Source: Vibrio metoecus
Lineage (GTDB): Bacteria; Pseudomonadota; Gammaproteobacteria; Enterobacterales; Vibrionaceae
DNA: 64,000 nt
Assembly (NCBI RefSeq): GCF_009665255.1
Contig: NZ_CP035686.1
Coordinates: 1,981,001-2,045,000, forward strand
Direction of reading: 5' to 3'
In this document: positions 26,771 through 35,606 of the stretch, in pieces
How the letters are laid out: every line of letters starts with the position of its first letter
Position numbering within the stretch: position 1 is the stretch's first letter
The notes under the pieces: model-generated
Databases searched by the model: none
Told to the model about the DNA's origin: nothing
What the model saw: the letters and a program-made list of their open reading frames with translations, nothing else
Program-made: the position numbers and the translations under genes

Positions 26771-27154
26771 TTAGTGTTGATGCTTTTTCTTGTAGTCCGC
26801 AACGGCGGCTTTGATGGCATCTTCGGCTAGGATTGAACAGTGAATTTTCACTGGTGGCAATTCGAGCTCTTCGGCGATTTCGCTGTTCTTGATCGCTGCC
26901 GCTTCATCAATGCTCTTACCTTTAACCCATTCAGTCACTAGCGAGCTAGAAGCGATTGCGCTACCACAACCGTAAGTTTTGAATTTTGCATCTTCGATGA
27001 TGCCTTCTGGTGACACTTTGATCTGCAGACGCATCACGTCGCCACACGCTGGTGCACCAACCATGCCGCTACCTACAGAAGGATCTTCTTTATCAAATGA
27101 ACCAACGTTACGTGGGTTCTCGTAATGGTCAATGACCTTTTCGCTGTATGCCAT
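26771..27154 (-). CDS. iscU: Fe-S cluster scaffold protein IscU
   Basis: IscU is the scaffold on which [2Fe-2S] clusters are built from sulfur delivered by IscS. It has 127 residues. Cluster ligands Cys37, Asp39, Cys63 and Cys106 are present, as is the HscA recognition motif LPPVK (99-103). It is followed by iscA and preceded by iscS with gaps under 65 bp. Confidence 0.98.
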   Translation of the reverse strand: MAYSEKVIDHYENPRNVGSFDKEDPSVGSGMVGAPACGDVMRLQIKVSPEGIIEDAKFKTYGCGSAIASSSLVTEWVKGKSIDEAAAIKNSEIAEELELPPVKIHCSILAEDAIKAAVADYKKKHQH

Positions 27155-27190
27155 GTTCGTTACCTCGAATCCTTTATAACCTTGGTGTGA

Positions 27191-28405
27191 TTAGTGATGA
27201 GCCCACTCAACAGTGTTCAGATCGACACCCTCTTTGTACATATCCCACAATGGAGACATGTCACGCAGTTTATCTACCGCTACGCGGATCAGTTCAATCG
27301 CATAATCAATTTCAGCTTCTGTCGTGAAACGCCCGAAAGAGAAACGAATTGAGCTGTGCGCTAATTCATCGTTCAGACCCAGAGCACGCAATACGTAAGA
27401 AGGCTCAAGGCTAGCTGAAGTACATGCACTGCCTGACGATACCGCCAGATCTTTCAGTGCCATCAGCAGAGATTCGCCTTCAACAAAGGCAAAACTCACG
27501 TTGAGGTTATGTGGTACACGTTGCTCAAGATCGCCGTTGATGGTTACCGCTTCCATATCTTTGATGCCAGTCAGCAAACGCTCACGCAACGCGAGTGCAT
27601 GCTCATAATCTTTCTGCATCTCTTCTTTTGCGATACGGAACGCTTCACCCATACCAACAATTTGATGAGTCGCTAATGTACCAGAGCGGAAACCACGCTC
27701 ATGACCACCACCGTGCATTTGTGCTTCTAGACGGATACGTGGCTTGCGGCGCACATACAGAGCACCGATGCCTTTTGGACCGTAAATTTTATGTGCAGAC
27801 AGTGAAATCAGATCCACTTTCAGCTCTTGAACATCAATCGCGACTTTGCCAGCCGATTGTGCTGCATCAACGTGGAATACCACTTTGCGTGAGCGGCACA
27901 GTTCGCCAATTGCGGCTATATCTTGGATCACACCGATTTCGTTGTTCACGTGCATGATAGAAACCAAAATGGTGTCATCACGCATCGCGGCTTCAAGTTT
28001 AGCCAGTTCGATCAAACCATTTGATTCTGGATCAAGATAAGTCACCTCAAAACCTTCACGCTCAAGTTGGCGCATAGTATCTAGCACGGCTTTGTGCTCG
28101 GTTTTGCTGGTGATAATGTGCTTACCTTGCTTGTTATAAAAGTGAGCAACACCTTTGATTGCAAGGTTGTCAGATTCTGTTGCACCCGAAGTGAAAACAA
28201 TCTCACGTGGGTCTGCATTCAGCAGGGCTGCGATTTGCTCACGCGCAGTGTCTACTGCTTCTTCTGCCTGCCAGCCATAACGGTGCGATCGAGAAGCTGG
28301 GTTACCGAAGGTACCATCCATCGTCATGTACTGAACCATTTTTTCAGCTACACGCGGATCAACTGGGCATGTGGCTGAATAATCTAGATAAATAGGCAGT
28401 TTCAT
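27191..28405 (-). CDS. iscS: Cysteine desulfurase IscS
   Basis: IscS is a PLP enzyme that takes sulfur from cysteine for Fe-S clusters, thiolated tRNA and cofactors. It has 404 residues, same as E. coli. The PLP lysine is Lys206 (SAHKIYGPKG) and the persulfide-carrying cysteine is Cys328 (SSGSACTSASLEPS). It is the second gene of the isc operon, 26 bp after iscR. Confidence 0.99.
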   Translation of the reverse strand: MKLPIYLDYSATCPVDPRVAEKMVQYMTMDGTFGNPASRSHRYGWQAEEAVDTAREQIAALLNADPREIVFTSGATESDNLAIKGVAHFYNKQGKHIITSKTEHKAVLDTMRQLEREGFEVTYLDPESNGLIELAKLEAAMRDDTILVSIMHVNNEIGVIQDIAAIGELCRSRKVVFHVDAAQSAGKVAIDVQELKVDLISLSAHKIYGPKGIGALYVRRKPRIRLEAQMHGGGHERGFRSGTLATHQIVGMGEAFRIAKEEMQKDYEHALALRERLLTGIKDMEAVTINGDLEQRVPHNLNVSFAFVEGESLLMALKDLAVSSGSACTSASLEPSYVLRALGLNDELAHSSIRFSFGRFTTEAEIDYAIELIRVAVDKLRDMSPLWDMYKEGVDLNTVEWAHH

Positions 28406-28431
28406 TTTCTACTCCAGTGTAAACCTTGCCG

Positions 28432-28953
28432 CTATGAGCGAACATTAATACCAAAAGGTGCAGCACCAATGGTGACTGTATTTGAGTTGTTTTGCGAAAC
28501 CCTTTGGTTGACCGAAAGATGATGATCTTGTCGATCCGAAACTTCGATAACTTCGTTATCTACCATCAGCTCACCGAGCGTGATGTTGTTCAGAAAATCA
28601 GTAATGCGTGAACTCAGATCACGCCACAGTGTGTGAGTCAAACAGCGAGTTCCGCCCTGACAATCGCCTTTCCCGTTACATTTAGTCGCATCAACCGATT
28701 CATCGACCGCTGCAATAACAGTACCGATGGAAATAGCGTACGAATCCATTCCTAGGCGATAACCGCCACCTGGGCCGCGCACACTGGCGACTAAGCCCGC
28801 TTTACGCAACTTAGAAAAAAGTTGTTCTAAGTACGAAAGAGAAATGCCTTGGCGCTCAGAAATATCCGCCAATGGTACTGGGTTTTGTTGCGAATGCAGA
28901 GCCACATCTAACATGGCTGTTACCGCATATCTTCCTTTAGATGTCAGTCTCAT
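28432..28953 (-). CDS. iscR: Fe-S cluster-sensing regulator IscR (Rrf2 family)
   Basis: IscR carries a [2Fe-2S] cluster and represses the isc operon when clusters are plentiful; the apo form controls other promoters. The ATG at 28953 (173 residues) gives the standard start MRLTSKGRYAVTAMLD; the 15-codon open extension is rejected. The cluster ligands match E. coli: Cys92, Cys98, Cys104 and His107. The winged HTH covers about 1-75. Two IscR-type operators lie 44-93 bp upstream, consistent with autoregulation. Confidence 0.97.
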   Translation of the reverse strand: MRLTSKGRYAVTAMLDVALHSQQNPVPLADISERQGISLSYLEQLFSKLRKAGLVASVRGPGGGYRLGMDSYAISIGTVIAAVDESVDATKCNGKGDCQGGTRCLTHTLWRDLSSRITDFLNNITLGELMVDNEVIEVSDRQDHHLSVNQRVSQNNSNTVTIGAAPFGINVRS

Positions 28954-28996
28954 AATCACACCGTATCCACACTGTTTATGTGGCTGGAAGTTTTTC

Positions 28997-29046
28997 ATAC
29001 TTGAGTTTTTTGGTCAAGTATTTATTTGACTAATTTAGTCAGGTAT
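28997..29046 (-). promoter_or_regulatory. Tandem type-1 IscR operators upstream of iscR
   Basis: Two inverted repeats resemble the E. coli type-1 IscR site (ATASYYGACTRWWWYAGTCRRSTAT): site 1 at 29046-29023 (ATACCTGACTA...TAGTCAAATA on the minus strand) and site 2 at 29021-28997 (ATACTTGACC...CTCAAGTAT). They are adjacent, as at the E. coli iscR promoter. Binding by holo-IscR is inferred from family knowledge. Confidence 0.8.
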
Positions 29047-29067
29047 TTAACCCTGAGACTTATAAGC

Positions 29068-29799
29068 TCATTTTCTATACGCAATCGACTTTTGCACTGA
29101 GGTTAGAATACCACGCAAGATGTTGATTTCCTGAGCTTCAGGTCGAGAGCGAGTAAACATTCGGCGCAGCTTATTCATTACTTGCCCCTGCTGTTGTGCA
29201 GAAATAAACTCGGTTTGAGTAATCACTTTTTCAAGATGTTCATAGAATAATTCCAACTCTTGATGACGTGGGTATTCCTGATCTCGCTGCTCTTGGCGCT
29301 GATTCTGATCCATTGCTAGAAATGCCATGCGCACTTCATAACTCAGCAATTGCACTGCCATTGCTAAATTGAGTGAGCTGTATTCTGGATTCGCAGGCAC
29401 ACATACATGGTAGTGACACAATTGCAGCTCATCATTGGTCAATCCGGTACGTTCGCGGCCAAAGACCATCGCGACAGTATGCTGTGAAGCTTCAGCAATC
29501 AGTTTTTCACCACATTGACGCGGTTCCAACATTGGCCAATCTAGAGTTCGGGAACGAGCACTGGTACCCACAACGAGCCCGCAATCGGCAACGGCGGCTT
29601 CCAGAGTTGGAAAAATCTGTGCATTCAGTGCTATTTCGCTTGCTCCAGCGGCTAGCGCGATCGCTTGAGCATCAACCTGACACTGCGGATCCACCAACAC
29701 CATTTGGCTCAGCCCCATGACTTTCATCGCCCGAGCGGCCGAACCAATATTTCCAGAGTGAGAAGTGCCGACTAATACGACTTTCACGCGATCTAACAT
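29068..29799 (-). CDS. trmJ: tRNA Cm32/Um32 methyltransferase TrmJ
   Basis: TrmJ is a SPOUT-class enzyme that 2'-O-methylates position 32 of tRNA. The ATG at 29799 (243 residues) aligns with E. coli TrmJ; a TTG seven codons upstream is open but lacks support. The SPOUT domain (about 1-165) includes VLVGTSHSGNIGSAARAMKVMG at the start and the knot motifs FGRERTGLTNDEL and NPEYSSLNLAMAVQ. The C-terminal tail (about 170-243) is basic and helical. It lies immediately upstream of the isc promoter, as in enterics, and divergent from suhB. Confidence 0.96.
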   Translation of the reverse strand: MLDRVKVVLVGTSHSGNIGSAARAMKVMGLSQMVLVDPQCQVDAQAIALAAGASEIALNAQIFPTLEAAVADCGLVVGTSARSRTLDWPMLEPRQCGEKLIAEASQHTVAMVFGRERTGLTNDELQLCHYHVCVPANPEYSSLNLAMAVQLLSYEVRMAFLAMDQNQRQEQRDQEYPRHQELELFYEHLEKVITQTEFISAQQQGQVMNKLRRMFTRSRPEAQEINILRGILTSVQKSIAYRK

Positions 29800-29927
29800 T
29801 ATCTGCTCACAGTACTCCAAACAAAGCCGCGCGATAGTAACACAAACCTGACTAAAATGGTCAGACCCTTTGCTTCCTCAAACAACCAAGCGCACAAAAA
29901 ATAACCACTTCCCTTTTTGATTTGTTT

Positions 29928-29936
29928 TGGTATACT
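29928..29936 (+). promoter_or_regulatory. Extended -10 promoter of suhB
   Basis: TGGTATACT (TG at 29928-29929, TATACT at 29931-29936) is an extended -10 element 44 bp before the suhB ATG. No good -35 is seen at 17 bp, which is usual for extended -10 promoters. Confidence 0.6.
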
Positions 29937-29979
29937 GCCGCCCGCTTTTTCGTTCTTTAACATCCGTTGGGAAACTTGT

Positions 29980-30783
29980 ATGCATCCAATGCTAAATATC
30001 GCTATTCGCGCCGCGCGAAAAGCAGGTAACCATATTGCCAAATCTCTGGAAAACGCAGAGAAAATTCAAACTACTCAGAAAGGCACCAACGACTTTGTCA
30101 CTAACGTCGACAAAGAAGCAGAAGCGATTATCGTTTCAACCATCAAAAGCTCTTACCCTGAGCACTGCATCATTGCAGAAGAAGGCGGCCTTATCGAAGG
30201 TAAAGATAAGGAAGTGCAATGGATCATCGACCCACTGGATGGCACCACTAACTTTGTAAAAGGTTTACCTCACTTCGCTGTTTCTATTGCGGTACGCTTT
30301 AGAGGCAAAACTGAAGTCGCTTGTGTTTACGACCCAATGACTAACGAACTGTTCACTGCACAACGTGGTGCGGGTGCACAGCTCAACAACGCTCGTATTC
30401 GCGTTCAGCCAATCAAAGATCTGCAAGGCGCAGTTCTGGCAACGGCTTTCCCATTCAAACAAAAACAACACTCAGAATCTTTCATGAAGATCCTCTCTGC
30501 GATGTTTGTTGAATGTGCGGATTTCCGTCGTACTGGTTCAGCAGCACTGGATCTATGTTACCTAGCGGCAAACCGTGTTGATGGTTACTTCGAACTAGGC
30601 CTAAAACCTTGGGACATGGCTGCGGGTGAACTGATTGCTCGTGAAGCGGGTGCTATCGTGACTGACTTTGCTGGCGGCACTGATTACATGCAATCGGGCA
30701 ACATCGTGGCATCAAGCCCACGCGGTGTGAAAGCTATTCTGCAGCACATCCGTGAAAACGGTAACAGCGCAATCTTGAAATAA
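29980..30783 (+). CDS. suhB: Inositol-1-monophosphatase / Nus-factor SuhB
   Basis: SuhB has inositol monophosphatase activity and in E. coli is also part of the rRNA antitermination complex. The ATG at 29980 (267 residues, MHPMLNIAIRAARKAGN) matches E. coli SuhB exactly in length. Metal-binding motifs are present: Glu67/Glu68 in AEEGG, DPLDGTTN at 84-91, and WDMAAGELI near 212. It is transcribed divergently from trmJ with an extended -10 promoter, and it shares a convergent terminator region with secF. Confidence 0.97.
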   Translation: MHPMLNIAIRAARKAGNHIAKSLENAEKIQTTQKGTNDFVTNVDKEAEAIIVSTIKSSYPEHCIIAEEGGLIEGKDKEVQWIIDPLDGTTNFVKGLPHFAVSIAVRFRGKTEVACVYDPMTNELFTAQRGAGAQLNNARIRVQPIKDLQGAVLATAFPFKQKQHSESFMKILSAMFVECADFRRTGSAALDLCYLAANRVDGYFELGLKPWDMAAGELIAREAGAIVTDFAGGTDYMQSGNIVASSPRGVKAILQHIRENGNSAILK

Positions 30784-30808
30784 TATCTGCTCCGTCACAG
30801 CTGATATC

Positions 30809-30836
30809 GCCCTGCCATTATGGCGGGGCTTTTTTA
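30809..30836 (+). terminator. Intrinsic terminator of suhB
   Basis: Stem GCCCTGCC against GGCGGGGC (one U-G pair), five-base loop, followed by TTTTTT; 25 bp past the suhB stop. Confidence 0.9.
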
Positions 30837-30913
30837 CCTGTTTTTACCCAGTTCAAGCATTTACGGTGATAGCGGTAATGACATACTTACTCATTGAGTA
30901 ACCGGATAACAAT

Positions 30914-30944
30914 AAAAAACCGCTGACTAAGCAGCGGTTTTTTA
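30914..30944 (-). terminator. Intrinsic terminator of the queA-tgt-yajC-secDF unit
   Basis: Stem AAAAAACCGCTG against CAGCGGTTTTTT with a short loop, T-rich on both strands. It lies 20 bp past the secF stop and can also act for suhB read-through. Confidence 0.85.
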
Positions 30945-30964
30945 TTAATAAGCCTAAAGAATGA

Positions 30965-31912
30965 CTAAGGCATTTCATCCAGATCAGCGCCCTCTTTCTC
31001 CACTTGTGGAGGCAGCAAGTGCTCACGGGTAATCCCGAGTTTTAGCGCCAGTGCTGATGCCACATAGATAGAAGAATAAGTACCAACAGTAATACCTAGC
31101 AACAAGGCTAGCGCAAAACCGTGGATCAACGCACCACCTTTCGCAAACAATGCAATCACTACAAACAAGGTCGTACCAGAGGTGATCAACGTACGGCTCA
31201 AGGTTTGAGTAATTGAGCTGTTCATGATCTCTGCTGGCTCTTCTTTGCGCATCTTACGGAAGTTTTCACGGATCCGGTCAAATACTACGATGGTATCGTT
31301 AAGTGAGTAACCGACTACCGTCAGCAATGCTGCGACAATCGTCAGGTCAACTTCGATCTGTAAGATAGAGAAGATACCTAGCGTGATGATGACGTCATGC
31401 GCTAGTGCCAGCACAGCACCCGCTGCTAAACGCCATTCAAAGCGCACAGAAACGTAAAGCAAGATACACAACAAAGAGACCAGAATCGCTAGACCGCCCG
31501 CTTCAGTGAGTTCATCACCTACGTTCGGACCAACGAATTCAATACGTCGCATTTCCACGTTGCCGCCCGTGCCTTCTTTGATCGCAGCAAGAATTTGGTT
31601 ACCTAGCGTTTCGCCAGCCATATCCTCACGCGGGCGCAAGCGCACCATTACATCACGTGCAGAACCAAAGTTTTGCACGGTGGCATCACCAAAGCCTTTC
31701 GTTTCAAGGGCGCTACGAATTTGATCTAAATTGGCAGGCTGTTCAAAGCCAACCTCAATCAAAGTACCGCCAGTGAAATCCAGCCCCCAGTTGAGCCATT
31801 TGGTAGACAGAGTAAACATCGACGCAGCGATCATCGCTAGCGATAACGCAAAAGCGAATTTCGACCAACGCATAAAGTCGATCATTTTGTCTGCTTTTAG
31901 GATTTGAAACAT
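30965..31912 (-). CDS. secF: Protein translocase subunit SecF
   Basis: SecF pairs with SecD in the inner membrane and uses the proton or sodium gradient to pull secreted proteins through SecYEG. It has 315 residues (E. coli 323). It has an N-terminal helix (about 17-37), a periplasmic P4 domain with GLDFTGGTLIEV, and five C-terminal membrane helices containing the VGYSLNDTIVVFDRIREN motif. It lies 14 bp after secD. In other Vibrio a second, VemP-regulated secDF2 exists elsewhere; the yajC-secD-secF order here marks this as the housekeeping copy. Confidence 0.97.
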   Translation of the reverse strand: MFQILKADKMIDFMRWSKFAFALSLAMIAASMFTLSTKWLNWGLDFTGGTLIEVGFEQPANLDQIRSALETKGFGDATVQNFGSARDVMVRLRPREDMAGETLGNQILAAIKEGTGGNVEMRRIEFVGPNVGDELTEAGGLAILVSLLCILLYVSVRFEWRLAAGAVLALAHDVIITLGIFSILQIEVDLTIVAALLTVVGYSLNDTIVVFDRIRENFRKMRKEEPAEIMNSSITQTLSRTLITSGTTLFVVIALFAKGGALIHGFALALLLGITVGTYSSIYVASALALKLGITREHLLPPQVEKEGADLDEMP

Positions 31913-31926
31913 AACTTACCCCAGCC

Positions 31927-33780
31927 TCAGATCGACAATTTGTTGATACGTTTGCCACCATACAATAGGTTCACGATACAACGTGTTCCAATAATGGCGG
32001 TAAACATAGAGGTTAAAATACCGATAGACAGCGTCACCGCGAAGCCTTTAATCGCACCTGTACCTACGGCAAACAGAATGATCGCAGTAATTAAGGTGGT
32101 GATGTTGGCATCGGCAATGGTACTGAATGCGTTTGCATAACCTTGGTGAATCGCTTGCTGCGGATTTTTCCCTTCACGTAACTCTTCACGAATACGCTCA
32201 AAAATCAGCACGTTTGCATCAACTGCCATACCCACTGTCAGCACGATACCCGCAATACCCGGCAAGGTCATGGTTGCACCCGGAATCATCGACATCACAC
32301 CAATGATCAACACAAGGTTTGCCATTAGTGCCACGTTAGCGATCATGCCGAACTTACGATAGTAAAGTAGCGTAAACAGCATTACTGCTACCATGCCCCA
32401 AATACAGGCTTGAATACCCATGTCGATATTCTGTTGACCCATTGATGGACCAATGGTGCGCTCTTCAACGATAGAAATTGGCGCAATCAAAGCACCTGCA
32501 CGCAGCAGCAGTGCAAGGTTATGTGCTTCCGCCGGTGAATCAATCCCAGTAATACGGAAGTTACGCCCCAATGCCGATTGAATCGTCGCTTGGTTAATCA
32601 CTTCTTCTTGCTTAGTCAGGATCACTTTACCTTCTGGAGAACGCTTACCGCTGTCTTTGTATTCCGCAAAGACTGTTGCCATCAGCTTACCGATGTTCTT
32701 TTTCGAGAACGCCGACATCTTGTTGCCGCCTTCGCTATCGAGCGAAATGTTCACCTGTGGGCGACCATACTCGTCGGCGCTTGAGCTTGCATCGGTAATG
32801 CTTGAACCACCCAGAATCACGCGCTTTTTCAGCACCACAGGACGGCCATTACGATCGAACTTGATTTCGCTGCCAGCTGGCGCACGTCCTGCGGCAGCCG
32901 CGGCGAGATCTGCTTTGTCGTCCACTTCACGGAATTCAAGGGTTGCGGTCGCACCTAAGATTTCTTTAGCACGCGCAGTATCTTGTACACCCGGTAGTTC
33001 CACCACGATGCGTGTTGCACCTTGGCGTTGAACTAGAGGCTCAGCCACACCCAATTCGTTCACACGGTTACGCAGAATTGTGATGTTCTGTTCAACGGCG
33101 TAGTTACGAATTTCCTGCAAGCGAGCTTCGGTAAACTTAGCCAGCAACACAAAACGGCCATCGGTTTCTGAAGTCGTAAAAGTCATGTCACGATGTTTCG
33201 ACTCAAGAAGCAGTTTGGTTTGTGCAAGCTGTTCTGCATCACGCAGTGTCACTTCAACGGCATCGGATAGCGGGCGAATAGCACGGTAACGGATTTTTTC
33301 GTCACGCAGATCACTACGGAAAGATTCTTCTTGTTGAGTGACCAATTTTTCCATCGCCGCATCCATATCCACTTCCATCAGGAAGTGCACACCACCGCGC
33401 AGGTCAAGACCCAGTTTCATTGGTGCAGCACCAATTGACTCAAGCCAGTCCGGGGTAGAGGCCGCAAGATTGAGTGCGACGATTTTGTCATTACCTAGTG
33501 CTTCACTGATGATATCTCGGGCGCTAATTTGCGTATCCGTATCATTGAAACGAACTAAGATTGAGCCATTCTCAAGAGCAATGGATTTTTTGGAGAGGTG
33601 CGCTTTATCGAGCGCAGAGGTGACAGCATCCAGCGTTGACATATCAACAGAGGCGCCACGCGCCCCTGTAATTTGGATAGCTGGATCTTCACCGTAGATA
33701 TTTGGAAGTGCATACAAGGCTGCAATGGCGATAGTAAACACCACCATCAGATACTTCCATAACGGATAACGGTTTAGCAC
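31927..33780 (-). CDS. secD: Protein translocase subunit SecD
   Basis: SecD is the larger RND-like partner of SecF. It has 617 residues (E. coli 615). The start is GTG at 33780 with AGGA eight bases upstream, giving MLNRYPLWKYLMV as in E. coli. One N-terminal helix (about 8-26) precedes a large periplasmic region (P1, about 100-440, including GLDLRGGVHFLMEVD) and five membrane helices from about 450 containing VGMAVDANVLIFERIREEL. It lies between yajC and secF. Confidence 0.97.
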   Translation of the reverse strand: MLNRYPLWKYLMVVFTIAIAALYALPNIYGEDPAIQITGARGASVDMSTLDAVTSALDKAHLSKKSIALENGSILVRFNDTDTQISARDIISEALGNDKIVALNLAASTPDWLESIGAAPMKLGLDLRGGVHFLMEVDMDAAMEKLVTQQEESFRSDLRDEKIRYRAIRPLSDAVEVTLRDAEQLAQTKLLLESKHRDMTFTTSETDGRFVLLAKFTEARLQEIRNYAVEQNITILRNRVNELGVAEPLVQRQGATRIVVELPGVQDTARAKEILGATATLEFREVDDKADLAAAAAGRAPAGSEIKFDRNGRPVVLKKRVILGGSSITDASSSADEYGRPQVNISLDSEGGNKMSAFSKKNIGKLMATVFAEYKDSGKRSPEGKVILTKQEEVINQATIQSALGRNFRITGIDSPAEAHNLALLLRAGALIAPISIVEERTIGPSMGQQNIDMGIQACIWGMVAVMLFTLLYYRKFGMIANVALMANLVLIIGVMSMIPGATMTLPGIAGIVLTVGMAVDANVLIFERIREELREGKNPQQAIHQGYANAFSTIADANITTLITAIILFAVGTGAIKGFAVTLSIGILTSMFTAIIGTRCIVNLLYGGKRINKLSI

Positions 33781-33801
33781 AGCGAGGATCCTATGGCTGT
33801 T

Positions 33802-34134
33802 TTAAAGAGATTTCAGCGTACCTTTTGGCAACACTGCAGTCACGAAGTCCTTCTTAATCACAACTTCGTTGTTGGTGTTCAACTCGATAGTGATGTAAGC
33901 GTTGTCTTCAGCGATCTTAGTGATACGACCAACCAAGCCGCCGCTAGTGAGCACTTCATCACCTTTTGCCATGGATGACATCAGGCTTTTGTGCTCTTTC
34001 ACACGCTTAGCTTGTGGACGGTAGATCATGAAATAGAAGATCACTGCGAACATCGCGAGCATGATGATCATTTCAAAACCGCCACCTTGTGGGGCACCTT
34101 CGCCTGCGGCATGTGCTACAGAAATTAAACTCAT
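33802..34134 (-). CDS. yajC: Sec translocon accessory subunit YajC
   Basis: YajC is a small single-pass inner-membrane protein that co-purifies with SecDF. It has 110 residues (E. coli 110). One membrane helix (about 20-41, FEMIIMLAMFAVIFYFMIY) is followed by RPQAKRVKEH and a KGDEVLTSGGLVGRI cytosolic domain. It lies between tgt and secD in the conserved order. Confidence 0.97.
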   Translation of the reverse strand: MSLISVAHAAGEGAPQGGGFEMIIMLAMFAVIFYFMIYRPQAKRVKEHKSLMSSMAKGDEVLTSGGLVGRITKIAEDNAYITIELNTNNEVVIKKDFVTAVLPKGTLKSL

Positions 34135-34238
34135 TGAGAAACGTCCTCTAAGTTATTGTTGTTTAATGTTGATTCTATTGGGATGCACAGGGGTGAATTC
34201 AAGCGGCTTACCACGCAAATCCAACCCAGTGCACGAAA

Positions 34239-35378
34239 TCAGGCTTTGTCTTTTTGTAGTGGTGGCACTTCGCGGTTACGACGCGCGTAGAACTCGGCTA
34301 CAAATTGCTCAAAACGGTCTTCATCAATTGCTTTACGAATGCTTTCCATTAGGCGTTGGTAGTAACGCAAGTTATGGATGGTATTCAAGCGTGCACCGAG
34401 GATTTCGTTACAACGATCCAAATGATGCAGGTATGACTTCGAATAATTTTTGCAAGTGTAACAGTCGCAATGCGGATCCAGTGGTGTTGTATCGGTTTTA
34501 TGTACTGCATTACGGATCTTGATCACACCACCCGTCACAAACAGGTGTCCATTACGTGCGTTACGCGTTGGCATTACACAGTCGAACATGTCGATACCAC
34601 GACGCACACCTTCCACCAAGTCCTCCGGTTTACCGACGCCCATCAGATAACGTGGCTTGTCTTCCGGCAGTTGTGGGCAGGTATGTTCCAGTACGCGATG
34701 CATATCTTCTTTCGGCTCACCTACCGCAAGACCACCCACAGCATAACCATCAAAACCGATCTCAGTAAGCCCTTTTACCGATACATCACGCAAATCTTCA
34801 TACACACCACCTTGCACGATACCAAACAGATTGTTCGGGTTTTCGAGCTTGTCGAAGTGGTCACGCGAGCGTTTTGCCCAACGCAGCGACATTTCCATCG
34901 ACTTTTTCGCTTCATCGTGGGTCGCAGGATATGGCGTACACTCGTCAAAAATCATCACGATGTCAGAACCCAAATCTTTTTGGATTTCCATCGACTTCTC
35001 GGCATCCATAAAGATTTTGTCGCCGTTTACTGGGTTGCGGAAATGTACGCCTTCTTCTGTGATCTTGCGGATATCGCCTAAGCTGAATACCTGAAAACCG
35101 CCTGAGTCAGTCAAGATAGGACCTTGCCAGTTCATGAAATCGTGCAGGTCGCCGTGCATTTTCATCACTTCTTGGCCAGGGCGCAGCCAGAGGTGGAAAG
35201 TGTTACCGAGCAGAATTTGCGCGCCGGTCTCTTTCACTTCTTCTGGTGTCATCCCTTTTACGGTGCCGTAAGTACCCACTGGCATAAACGCAGGGGTTTG
35301 CACTGTGCCGCGTTCAAAGGTCAATTGACCACGACGGGCATTGCCGTTTTTCTTTTTCAGTTCAAATGTTAATTTCAC
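34239..35378 (-). CDS. tgt: tRNA-guanine(34) transglycosylase
   Basis: Tgt exchanges guanine-34 for preQ1 in tRNAs with GUN anticodons, on the queuosine pathway. The start is taken as GTG at 35378 (379 residues, MKLTFELKKKNGNARRG), which follows TGGAGG and aligns with E. coli Tgt (375); the open frame runs 16 codons further without a site. DSGGFQVFSLG and GVGKPEDLVEGV form the active site, with TRNARNG for tRNA recognition, and the zinc site is CDCYTC plus a downstream His. It lies between queA and yajC. Confidence 0.97.
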   Translation of the reverse strand: MKLTFELKKKNGNARRGQLTFERGTVQTPAFMPVGTYGTVKGMTPEEVKETGAQILLGNTFHLWLRPGQEVMKMHGDLHDFMNWQGPILTDSGGFQVFSLGDIRKITEEGVHFRNPVNGDKIFMDAEKSMEIQKDLGSDIVMIFDECTPYPATHDEAKKSMEMSLRWAKRSRDHFDKLENPNNLFGIVQGGVYEDLRDVSVKGLTEIGFDGYAVGGLAVGEPKEDMHRVLEHTCPQLPEDKPRYLMGVGKPEDLVEGVRRGIDMFDCVMPTRNARNGHLFVTGGVIKIRNAVHKTDTTPLDPHCDCYTCKNYSKSYLHHLDRCNEILGARLNTIHNLRYYQRLMESIRKAIDEDRFEQFVAEFYARRNREVPPLQKDKA

Positions 35379-35606
35379 GAAGCCTCCAATGTCAGAGAAA
35401 CAGTCTGACGTTTTATTCCCACTCAATGTGGCGTATTGGCCACATCAGCAGGTCTACAATCCAAGCCTTATATCATTGAATAAGGCTCTTTGCGGAGCGG
35501 TCGCGTTTCCCTGCGAAAAAGGCCTGAACCTTTTCTGGCTACTGCCAGCACTCGTTTTCGTTATCCCTCTTTATTTGAAATTGCCACTCCAAATAATTAG
35601 GGATGG

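Noticed and set aside
34470..35081. 203-codon plus-strand frame antisense to tgt
   Set aside because: It mirrors the tgt coding frame and has no protein-like features of its own.
35379..35606. Small plus-strand gene between tgt and queA
   Set aside because: The open frame there overlaps both flanking genes antisense and has no start context.
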